Shown here piece after piece: positions 6,463-13,772 of a DNA stretch of 37,182 nucleotides. The stretch spans positions 1 to 37,182 of the forward strand of contig JBGTNI010000032.1 of NCBI GenBank assembly GCA_041743105.1, written 5' to 3'. Position 1 is the stretch's first letter. Each line of letters opens with the position of its first letter. The notes beneath the pieces are model-generated. The model was not told the DNA's origin, did no database searches, and saw nothing but the letters and a program-made list of their open reading frames with translations. The position numbers and the translations under genes are program-made. The stretch is from QHCE01 sp041743105. Its GTDB lineage: Bacteria; Actinomycetota; Actinomycetes; Mycobacteriales; QHCE01.

Positions 6463-8838
6463 TCAGCCTCGGTAAACGTATGTACCGTGTCGGGACGATC
6501 GCCCAGGACCCATACCCGTCTGTGCGCCGTTGGGGGGCGCCTCGATGGTGTCCGGTGGTAGCTGCTGCTGGTAGCCCGGGGGGCCTTGCTGTTGTATCGC
6601 CTTGCGGGCCTTGCGCCGCCGGCGGGATCGTGGCTGCCCGGCTGCAACGGCCCGCCGCTGGGACTGAGTGTAGACACGCTGCTGAGTGTAGGCAGCTTGG
6701 TGCGGGCCGGTCTGATGTGCGTTGTAGGCCGCACCCGCCGCCGCCTTGGCACGATGCCGCATCGGCAAGTCTTTGTTGCTGTTCCAGGTGGCCTTGGCAT
6801 GTTTTATCGACTTCAGACCATCCCTCATGCCCAGCAGGCCACCTGTGGCGACACCGGCGACCTTGCCCATACCTTCCATCCCGGTACTGGCCCAGCTGGC
6901 CAGCTGGTGGCGGTAAGCAATGCCCACCAATCCGACACACACCGCGGCTAACATATGCAGCCACCATGGGGCTTGGACTTTGAATACTAGCTGGAGTCCG
7001 GCCAGCAGCACACCCACGAAGACCACCAGCGCCAGCCGTTTAACGAACAGTCCGGCTAAGAGTTCAAACCATTTCAAGAAAATTCGGTAACCATATCCGG
7101 GAACGATCCCGACGAGAAATACGACCGGCGCCGCTAAAGCCAGAATAATGGTCATGAGCTGCAGCACAATATATGCCGTCGCGATAGAGATAAGCACGAG
7201 ACCCAGCGAGATGGAACCGATCAACGCCATGATCGCGATAATGAAGCGTTGGCCGGCGAGTTTCCCGGAGAACAAGTTCCAATACTCGGGATAGTCGGTG
7301 TCCACGTGATCGTGTGGTCGCCAGGAGTCCTCGCCCGTGATGGCAAAGACTTTTCCTTGCTCTTCGGGGTTCTCTATGAATCGCGCACCCCAGTCATCCC
7401 TGACCATGCGCAGCCGGTTGTCGTTCTTCTCGTTCCTAATCCGTTCGGTATTTTGCACCCGCTGGTCTTCACCGAGATTCGGATCGTTGATCTGGTTACT
7501 TTCACCTTGATTGTAGGCCTGCTGCTGCAGAATGTCGTAGGCTAGCTTTCGACGCTGCTGAGTGTATGCGGCGTCATTGACCACGTCGATGGTGCCGATC
7601 TCCCCATTCGCCCATGGAACGTAAATCAGCACGTGATACATGGTTTGCGCGGCACAATCGTACGGGTCCGGATTACCCGACACCGACTCTCCGTTGCTCT
7701 TCTTGCAGCCTTCTCCGGACAACGCCCCCAGCACTGCCTCGCCGAAGTCATCTGTGTAACCGCTGGCCTTCTGAATATAATCAGACCCATAAGTTACGTA
7801 CGTCAGAGCAACACCGACCACTACTGCCATGATCGCAATCTTGCTGACCGCGTCGGCAAGACCGCCACCACCGGGACCGCCACCAAGCACCACGGACCGG
7901 TACAGCACCACGATCCCGCCGATCACAACTGCCACGGCCATCATGTTCACGAAGAAGCTGAAGTGCAGTTGTTTGATGATGGTGTCGATGGCTGCCTCAG
8001 GCGCGGGAGGATCCCCCTGGGGCACAAAGAAATAATCGACGATCGCGCTGTTGAACGTCTGCTGGAATAACAGCAGGGCGATCATGGCGAAAATCTTCGA
8101 CACTCCGAACACGAAGTTAGCTCCGAGGTTGCTTATATGCAGTGAGTCGTAGCAATCCAAGAAATATGTACCCCAGTATGTGCCTGCTGTACCGTACTCA
8201 CGCCACGTAGTGTCGGCGAACGCCTTGTCGTCCTTTCCAATCAGGAACTCGGCGGTTCCTTTCATCAGGCTATTGAGCCCGTTATTGGGATCGTCGATAC
8301 TGATATCGGTGCGCGACGTGAAGCAGAATTTGTTGGGGTGAAACGTCTTCCATATCCTATCTCCGATAGGAGTGAGAATATTTTCGGAGATGATACGACC
8401 GGCCTCGCGAAATGCTCGACATACAAGGTTGATCGGGCCTTTAATCGCACCTTCGGCCCAGCCGGGAATGATGGGAATATCGGTATTCTCGTCGATACAA
8501 TCGCCCTCGGCGGCGCGCGCTACACTGGTGCCGCCACCGATTTCCATACCGCGGTCCGGAGTGCCCGCGATGCCCATGAGGAATGTGGCGGCGAATATCC
8601 CGAGCACGCCTAGCAGCACAGGTGTACGCCGCGACCGGTTGTCGTTCCTACCCTTGCCGACTCTACCCCTAACGGCGCTAGTCAGCCTCATCCATGCCGT
8701 GCGCAGCCGCGAACTTCGGTGATGCCTGACGGTATCGCCGCACAGCTGCCGCACAAACCGCTCGTTGGTTCCGCTCGGCGGCGTCACCGTGAGCCGGGGC
8801 GCGACGCTACGGTGCCTCACAGTCGTTACGCCGGCCAC
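6463..8838 (-). CDS. VirB6/TrbL-like polytopic membrane protein, paralogue 3 of 3
   Basis: 791 residues, one of three related giants in the cluster. A basic cytoplasmic N-terminus (1-72) is followed by a hydrophobic helix (about 73-92), a Cys-containing region, helices around 240-262, 293-316 and 328-350, a hydrophilic region with PWANGEIG and WGARFI, a dense block of four to five helices, then YRHQLASWAS and a basic Gln/Tyr-rich tail. Six cysteines (114, 140, 172, 229, 378, 395) have counterparts in both paralogues. Proteins of this build form the inner-membrane channel of type IV secretion systems; the assignment rests on architecture and context. No Shine-Dalgarno is seen at the GTG start, but that start lies inside the end of a 48-codon mini-ORF (8826-8972), consistent with translational coupling. 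It is followed by guaA. Confidence 0.75.
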   Translation of the reverse strand: MAGVTTVRHRSVAPRLTVTPPSGTNERFVRQLCGDTVRHHRSSRLRTAWMRLTSAVRGRVGKGRNDNRSRRTPVLLGVLGIFAATFLMGIAGTPDRGMEIGGGTSVARAAEGDCIDENTDIPIIPGWAEGAIKGPINLVCRAFREAGRIISENILTPIGDRIWKTFHPNKFCFTSRTDISIDDPNNGLNSLMKGTAEFLIGKDDKAFADTTWREYGTAGTYWGTYFLDCYDSLHISNLGANFVFGVSKIFAMIALLLFQQTFNSAIVDYFFVPQGDPPAPEAAIDTIIKQLHFSFFVNMMAVAVVIGGIVVLYRSVVLGGGPGGGGLADAVSKIAIMAVVVGVALTYVTYGSDYIQKASGYTDDFGEAVLGALSGEGCKKSNGESVSGNPDPYDCAAQTMYHVLIYVPWANGEIGTIDVVNDAAYTQQRRKLAYDILQQQAYNQGESNQINDPNLGEDQRVQNTERIRNEKNDNRLRMVRDDWGARFIENPEEQGKVFAITGEDSWRPHDHVDTDYPEYWNLFSGKLAGQRFIIAIMALIGSISLGLVLISIATAYIVLQLMTIILALAAPVVFLVGIVPGYGYRIFLKWFELLAGLFVKRLALVVFVGVLLAGLQLVFKVQAPWWLHMLAAVCVGLVGIAYRHQLASWASTGMEGMGKVAGVATGGLLGMRDGLKSIKHAKATWNSNKDLPMRHRAKAAAGAAYNAHQTGPHQAAYTQQRVYTQSQRRAVAAGQPRSRRRRKARKAIQQQGPPGYQQQLPPDTIEAPPNGAQTGMGPGRSSRHGTYVYRG

Positions 8839-8972
8839 GGGGGCACCGCCGTAACGACAAGGGGAACTGAGCCCATGATCCGACCTGCTGCGCAGTCGAA
8901 TGTGGTGCTAGGGGGAAGTACATCGTCCCCGGACGATATGCAGCGGTTACCACGTAGAACGTTCGCTGCCAT
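8826..8972 (-). CDS. candidate 48-residue small protein between virD4-like and virB6-like genes
   Basis: ATG at 8972, TAA at 8826-8828. GGGGAGGG ends 4 bases before the ATG, a better ribosome site than that of the following large gene. The ORF begins 18 bases after the VirD4-like stop and overlaps the GTG of the next gene by 13 bases in another frame. The peptide begins MAANVLRGNRCISSGDDVL and contains two cysteines and a weakly hydrophobic C-terminal half; no family is recognised. It may be a real small component or only a coupling leader. Confidence 0.45.
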   Translation of the reverse strand: MAANVLRGNRCISSGDDVLPPSTTFDCAAGRIMGSVPLVVTAVPPWPA

Positions 8973-8976
8973 GTCG

Positions 8977-8984
8977 CCCTCCCC
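8977..8984 (-). promoter_or_regulatory. Shine-Dalgarno of the 48-codon ORF
   Basis: GGGGAGGG on the minus strand, 4 bases from an ATG that opens a short ORF and not the annotated large gene. Confidence 0.5.
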
Positions 8985-8990
8985 GCTCAG

Positions 8991-11891
8991 TCACTCTTGG
9001 TCGGTCCGCCGTACCGGTCCCCAACCAGCGGGCAGTCGCGGCGCTTGTGCGGGCTGTGCGTCCGGCATCGAACTTGGCGGTGTAGTCGGATTAGGCGAAA
9101 CAGCCGAGCTCGGGGAGGTAGCCGGATACACGTGCTGCACCGCTGGCTCACCGCCGTGCCCCATCGGCTGCTCGCCGCCACGCTGGGCACCCTCGCCGTA
9201 CGGCCCAGCACCGTACTGTTGCACGCCGTACTGTTGCGCAGGTGCGGTTTGGTAGGGATTGGGCGCCATAACGCCACCGTTGGTATCGGCAGCGTAGGGG
9301 TTAAACGCATAGGCGTCGGCACCGGCCGCGTAACCAACTTCACTATCACGCGGCTGGTAGAGCTGCGGAAACGTAGTAGCCTGCGGCCGCTGTTCGAACT
9401 GCGACGGGGCCTCCGCGGCCGGTGGCGGTGGGTAGGCCGGATACTGCGCGCCGGGTGGTAGAGGCTGTGCGCCGGCCGTAGACGTGCTCGGCTGCGGTGC
9501 CGTGGCTTGGTACGACGGCTGGCCCGCAGACCAACCAGGTGCGTCAGCCGGTCGGAGCATGGGCTCAGCCGACTGCGCAGCAGGTTGGAACATCGGCGAC
9601 GTCTGGCTCGGTACCGGCTGGCCGGGCACCGAGCCTGCCGCGCTGTTTGAAGCATCGAAGTTGGCAGCATCAGAGCTCGACACGCGGGAGCCGCCCCAGC
9701 CCGAAGGGCCAGGTGCCTGTTCCACAGTCCTAGCGCCAGGCGGCGGCCCTCCGACACCTGGGCCGGTTTGCCAAGCCTGCGGTGGTTCATTCGGCACCGT
9801 CGATGCCCAAGCCGGGGTTTGCTGGCCCGGCGGCGGGCCGCCGTATTGTCCAGCGGCATAGTTCGGGGCGCCGTTTCCATACCCCGCGCTCATCGGGGCG
9901 CCACCATAGCCGCCCCCACCACCGTAGGCACCGCCGCCGCCATCGCCGCCGTAGCCACCGCCGCCTGCTCCGGCAAAAGCACCGCTGCCGCCGCCGGCGG
10001 CGGCAGCGAGTAGACCGGTAGGGGCAAGAAGGTCCTCGACGCTCTCCTCGTCGCCACCACCGTCGGCGATGATCTTGCCTACCCGGGCCTGACCCACCCC
10101 GATCTCTTTAGCGTCCTTGCGCTTGAAGTAGGGCGTCAACTTGGCTTCGACCGGGCGGGCGGCGCGGGCAATCACCAGCGCGGTCCCGAACTCCAGTGTT
10201 CGAAGTTCGTCGACGGTGAGTACCCGACGTTTCTGCTTGCTGTAGGATGTGCTCTTGCCACCAGCTCCCCGAGAGACACTCTTAGTCTTCTCATCGACCT
10301 CACCTAGTAGGCGGGAGATGTCTTCGAGGTCGTTGACGTAACCCGAACCACCCATTACGACGCGGATGGCGGCGGTGTCCCACATTACGGCAGCTTCATC
10401 GTTACCCCATTTCCCACGAGCCTGGCCCAGCGACTGCAGGTACACATGCAGTGCGATCGAGAAACCTCCGGAGTCACCCATGTAGCCAGGGAGGTTGGGC
10501 ATGGGCGCGATGTGGGCTACCTCGTTGAGCTCGACTGTCAGCGGCGGATCGATGCGACTATTGGGCATACGGCTGGCGATCCGACGCACTTGGTCGAAGA
10601 TGTCTTCCATCATGGCGGTGACCAGCGGGGCGACACTACCGTTCTTCTTCTCCTTGCCGAGCACGTACAGGGTGTTGCGGCCGCTAACGAAGGTAGCAAC
10701 GTCGAAGACCTCGTTCGACCCGGGCGAACACGCCGCCAACACCCTGGGATCGGCGAAGCAGTCCAGCGCGCGCCGCACACCGGCCCACATATTCCCTCGG
10801 GTCTCGCCATCGGCCGAAGCACCGCTTTCGAGTTCACCGGCCCACCCTTGCGGCGCCCGGCCCAGTGTCTCCATCTTGCGCAGAATCTGAATCGGCTCCG
10901 GGTTTGAGGGCTGCGTCGACCACCGCACCACGTCTGTGATGGTCCTGCCCGACGTGGCGGCAGCGAGAAAATAGCAACGCAGGATGGCCGTTGCCACACC
11001 GGTCCAGTATGAGGCGTTCTGCACACCCTCGCCGACGCCGGCGCCGGCGACGAAGGCCGCGGCACGGTTGAGCGCGACGAGGGGCTCTTGACAACCGTTC
11101 ACCGGCGACCAGCGGAGCTGGGTGGGCCAGCTGGTCATGTCATTGGGATCGAAGACCCAGACCCGCCCCATCTTCTCGCGCATGGTGACGGTGGCCGCGA
11201 ACATGTCGGCACGGGTCGTGGTGGCAACGCAGGGTCCCGGCGCATCGATGATGTTAGGGATGCAGAAGTGAACGTCTTTACCTTGCCGGGGAGGCGCCAC
11301 CACGAGCATGACATCTTCTACCGAGCAGTAAAGCTTGCGACGAGATCTGCTATCGCGACCGAGAAAGTAACCGACTTCCTGCGGATTGATATTGCGCTTA
11401 CCCTTGTAGGACGGCCGTACCGACTTTGCTTTCTTGATCACCGCGTGCGCCGACAACAGCTTGCGAACCTCACCGCCGTCGGCAAAACCGAGCCGGAAGA
11501 TACGGTTTTCCCGACGGCGGCGGAACCGCGCCGCATACTGGCCGCCCAGCACCGCTCCCCAGGTAATGGGGGCACACAGAATCAAGAACAGCAGATACAC
11601 CAGCGCGGTTGGTCCCACGTCTCCGCGCGCCGCCACCGGCCACGCGGCGGCTGGATCGCCCGGATGTGAGAACAACCCAACGAAGATGGCCACCGCTTCG
11701 CTTGGGGAGGCGGCTGGCCAGTTTCCGCCCCAGATCAGACCCGACAGCTGACCGGAGAACCAGAACAGCAGACTCAGCACATATCCCAGCACCAGCAGGC
11801 CCAGGATTGCCCCGCCGACGATCCCCACAGCGGCACTGTCCATCCCGCTGCCTTGGTTCTGGTTGTAGTTCGGGTTGTTGGTGAGATTCAC
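8991..11891 (-). CDS. VirD4/TraG-like type IV coupling protein with atypical Walker motifs
   Basis: 966 residues. Two N-terminal hydrophobic stretches (about 23-50 and 94-118) anchor it, as in VirD4/TraG coupling proteins that feed substrates to the secretion channel. The ATPase core has a P-loop region LVVAPPRQGKDVHFCIPNI, where the first Gly is Ala199 and the Ser/Thr after Lys205 is Asp206. The Walker B region ELNEVAH has Asn456 where Asp is usual. The family patterns LQSLGQARGKWG and SRLLGEV are intact. From about 630 on, a Gly/Tyr-rich stretch and then a Pro/Gln-rich tail of more than 300 residues follow, probably disordered. The GTG start overlaps by GTGA the stop of a 45-codon ORF. No relaxase gene is nearby, so the cargo is unknown. 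Confidence 0.88.
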   Translation of the reverse strand: MNLTNNPNYNQNQGSGMDSAAVGIVGGAILGLLVLGYVLSLLFWFSGQLSGLIWGGNWPAASPSEAVAIFVGLFSHPGDPAAAWPVAARGDVGPTALVYLLFLILCAPITWGAVLGGQYAARFRRRRENRIFRLGFADGGEVRKLLSAHAVIKKAKSVRPSYKGKRNINPQEVGYFLGRDSRSRRKLYCSVEDVMLVVAPPRQGKDVHFCIPNIIDAPGPCVATTTRADMFAATVTMREKMGRVWVFDPNDMTSWPTQLRWSPVNGCQEPLVALNRAAAFVAGAGVGEGVQNASYWTGVATAILRCYFLAAATSGRTITDVVRWSTQPSNPEPIQILRKMETLGRAPQGWAGELESGASADGETRGNMWAGVRRALDCFADPRVLAACSPGSNEVFDVATFVSGRNTLYVLGKEKKNGSVAPLVTAMMEDIFDQVRRIASRMPNSRIDPPLTVELNEVAHIAPMPNLPGYMGDSGGFSIALHVYLQSLGQARGKWGNDEAAVMWDTAAIRVVMGGSGYVNDLEDISRLLGEVDEKTKSVSRGAGGKSTSYSKQKRRVLTVDELRTLEFGTALVIARAARPVEAKLTPYFKRKDAKEIGVGQARVGKIIADGGGDEESVEDLLAPTGLLAAAAGGGSGAFAGAGGGGYGGDGGGGAYGGGGGYGGAPMSAGYGNGAPNYAAGQYGGPPPGQQTPAWASTVPNEPPQAWQTGPGVGGPPPGARTVEQAPGPSGWGGSRVSSSDAANFDASNSAAGSVPGQPVPSQTSPMFQPAAQSAEPMLRPADAPGWSAGQPSYQATAPQPSTSTAGAQPLPPGAQYPAYPPPPAAEAPSQFEQRPQATTFPQLYQPRDSEVGYAAGADAYAFNPYAADTNGGVMAPNPYQTAPAQQYGVQQYGAGPYGEGAQRGGEQPMGHGGEPAVQHVYPATSPSSAVSPNPTTPPSSMPDAQPAQAPRLPAGWGPVRRTDQE
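9870..10010. repeat. Gly/Tyr-rich low-complexity repeat in the VirD4-like tail
   Basis: The DNA is a run of imperfect GGC/GGT/TAC-type codons (on the minus strand) encoding GGGGYGGDGGGGAYGGGGG-like sequence. It joins the ATPase core to the Pro/Gln-rich tail and is likely to vary in length between strains. Confidence 0.6.
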
Positions 11892-12025
11892 GATGCCCCA
11901 TCTCCCGCCGGATTCCTCTGATGAGCATTGGGTCTAGAGCTTGCGCCGATAGGTAACTGTTCTACTATGGCGCCCCCTGGCGCTTCGCCCGGCGGCGTTG
12001 TCGTCGTCGCCCATGCATCCAGCAT
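11888..12025 (-). CDS. candidate 45-residue small protein just before the virD4-like gene
   Basis: ATG at 12025, TGA at 11888-11890. GGAGGAGG lies 5 bases upstream of the ATG, one of the best ribosome sites in the window, and the stop overlaps the VirD4-like GTG (11889-11891) as GTGA, the classic form of translational coupling. The peptide starts MLDAWATTTTPPGEAPGG and is Pro/Gly/Ala rich with no membrane segment; no family is recognised. Part of it (residues around QLPIGASS) is encoded by one arm of the 19-bp inverted repeat. It could be a small subunit or a pure leader. Confidence 0.5.
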   Translation of the reverse strand: MLDAWATTTTPPGEAPGGAIVEQLPIGASSRPNAHQRNPAGDGAS

Positions 12026-12097
12026 GATCTCCTCCTCCGCCTTGCCACCCTCGACCAGGAAACGCCTCGCTACGAACGACCTATCGGCGCAAGCTCT
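11936..12097. repeat. perfect 19-bp inverted repeat flanking a 124-bp segment
   Basis: AGAGCTTGCGCCGATAGGT at 11936-11954 is the exact reverse complement of 12079-12097; the 124 bases between contain the start and ribosome site of the 45-codon ORF. The right arm includes the last codons and stop (12081-12083) of the NERD-like gene. No target duplication is evident at the outer edges. It could be a long-loop mRNA hairpin, an invertible segment, or the ends of a small MITE-like element. Confidence 0.85.
12031..12038 (-). promoter_or_regulatory. Shine-Dalgarno of the 45-codon ORF
   Basis: GGAGGAGG on the minus strand, 5 bases from the ATG at 12025. The downstream VirD4-like GTG has only a modest site of its own (GGGAGA, 9 or more bases away). 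Confidence 0.55.
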
Positions 12098-13772
12098 TAG
12101 CCAACCGCAGCGCGGTCACCGCCACGGGTTGTACCAGCTCAGGATCGGGATCACGACCTTCACCGCGCGCCCGGTCCCATTCTGTCTTTGCCACGATCCA
12201 GACCACATTGTCTTTCACTGAAAGCGTACTAGCGACTGGGCCTTTAGGAACCTCATCTAGTACGGTCACCCGAGACACACATACCCATCCGGACCAGGTA
12301 CCCGATTCGTCGATCCATTCGACCTCGACGCCCGGCGTGAATGTGGCAGGAGCCGCCTTGCCCCGGCGTAGCCGAGTGATCCGACGGTCCTGTGCGCCGG
12401 CCGCTGGCCAGAGCGTCGTATTGGCGCGATGAATTATCCGCTGCACCTGGCCTGTGGTGTACACCGGTGAGCCGAAGGAGATCCGCCGAGCAAGCAGCTC
12501 GGCATCGATCAGCGTGAGCGGTACGACATCGGTGTTCTGCCCGGCTTCTGGGTTCTGTCCAGATTCTGAGTTCTGATGCGGCACTGTGTTTTGAGAGCCG
12601 GTAGCGGAACGGCGGGGCAGGGTCACCGCGATCGAGATCAATCCATGCGTTCCTTCCGGGAAGGTGGAGCCACACATAGCCACCAGGGGCACCACTTCCA
12701 CTCGCAGCGCCCTAGCCAACGCTTGCGCGGTACGGGCGATGTCGGCGAGCTCAGGGTCGATAGAGGCACCTTCCACCGTGACGCGCCGGCGTTCGCTGGT
12801 ATTCACCGCGATACGACCAAGCCCGTCGACGGCAGTGACGTGAAACAGGCCGGTGGGTCCGACCACCACGGCGTCCAACGTCGTCGCCGGTTTGAACTCG
12901 GGGGGGGTCGCCAGCTGATAGAGCCGGACGAAGCTGCTTCCCAGCTCGGTAAGCTGTCCATACACCTCATACTGCTCTTCGGTGGCTATCTCGAAGATCC
13001 GTCCCATCCGGGATCGGCCCGTCAGCCGGTCGTAAGCGGCTAGTAGCCACCCGGCGCGCCAGGCTAGATACAGCGCGATCGCCACCCACCCACCCGCGAG
13101 GGCGAATCGCGGTGCCACGAAAGCGGTGGCCAGTATTGCGATCACATTGATGGCCCAGCAGACCATGATGGTGAGCCACGTGCGGCGTGACCGCATCAGC
13201 ACCGCACAGACCCAGACCGCGATGCCGGTACCGATGACGGCCTCGTTGGAGGTAGCCGCGCGCAGCAGCGCCTCCTGCGACGGCAAGCCCGCGGCCGCCG
13301 CTAGGGACACCAGCGGCGTGGTGGCTAACCACCAACCAATCGCGGCCGCCGTGGCCAACGCGCTGCGGTACCCGGTCCAGGCGATAAATATCAGCCCCAG
13401 CAACAACGCGACGAAGAACGCGGTCGTAAAGCCTTCGGCGTTGTTGATCCGGGCCAGCACGATCAATATCGCGACCCCAATCAACGCGATGGAGTAGATT
13501 CGTCGCAGGTTGCGTTTGCGGGGGCCGATCGGTTCGGGCCGGATGGTGCGCTGAGAAGTGACGCTGTGGCGCAGCAGCCGAATCGAACCAGTTACGCATG
13601 CACGAGGAAGCCCACGGGCTCGGCGCCACAGGCCAGCCGCGCCGCTACGAACCCCATTGCGCAGTCCGCGCAGCAGCGTCGCTGGTAGCCGCCGGGGCCA
13701 GTCGAGCGCGAGATTTCCGCGCCGCCGCACTGCCCGGTGCGGTTGCCGTGCGTCTTCACGTCGCCGAGCCAT
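12081..13772 (-). CDS. membrane protein with NERD-like domain, probably non-catalytic
   Basis: 563 residues. A basic N-terminus (1-90) precedes about five hydrophobic segments (roughly 92-108, 117-158, 178-193, 203-220, 227-246). The soluble half resembles the nuclease-related domain: TTLDAVVVGPTGLFHVTAV (298-315) matches the D-x3-GP-x-G-x-F core, followed by a helical part (DIARTAQALARALRVEVVPLV) and the late motif with a Trp after an amphipathic helix (GQVQRIIHRANTTLW). In NERD nucleases the strand after GVF carries an E/N-x-K motif; here it reads VTAVDG, without the Lys, so nuclease activity is doubtful. Short QN-containing units repeat at 394-414. A C-terminal small domain (about 480-530) ends it. 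Its ATG overlaps the upstream stop as TGATG, so it belongs to the secretion operon. Confidence 0.65.
   Translation of the reverse strand: MARRREDARQPHRAVRRRGNLALDWPRRLPATLLRGLRNGVRSGAAGLWRRARGLPRACVTGSIRLLRHSVTSQRTIRPEPIGPRKRNLRRIYSIALIGVAILIVLARINNAEGFTTAFFVALLLGLIFIAWTGYRSALATAAAIGWWLATTPLVSLAAAAGLPSQEALLRAATSNEAVIGTGIAVWVCAVLMRSRRTWLTIMVCWAINVIAILATAFVAPRFALAGGWVAIALYLAWRAGWLLAAYDRLTGRSRMGRIFEIATEEQYEVYGQLTELGSSFVRLYQLATPPEFKPATTLDAVVVGPTGLFHVTAVDGLGRIAVNTSERRRVTVEGASIDPELADIARTAQALARALRVEVVPLVAMCGSTFPEGTHGLISIAVTLPRRSATGSQNTVPHQNSESGQNPEAGQNTDVVPLTLIDAELLARRISFGSPVYTTGQVQRIIHRANTTLWPAAGAQDRRITRLRRGKAAPATFTPGVEVEWIDESGTWSGWVCVSRVTVLDEVPKGPVASTLSVKDNVVWIVAKTEWDRARGEGRDPDPELVQPVAVTALRLAKSLRR

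Noticed and set aside
11928..12221. Plus-strand ORF of 97 codons across the 19-bp inverted repeat
   Set aside because: It is antisense to the NERD-like gene over most of its length, has no ribosome site and no recognisable product.
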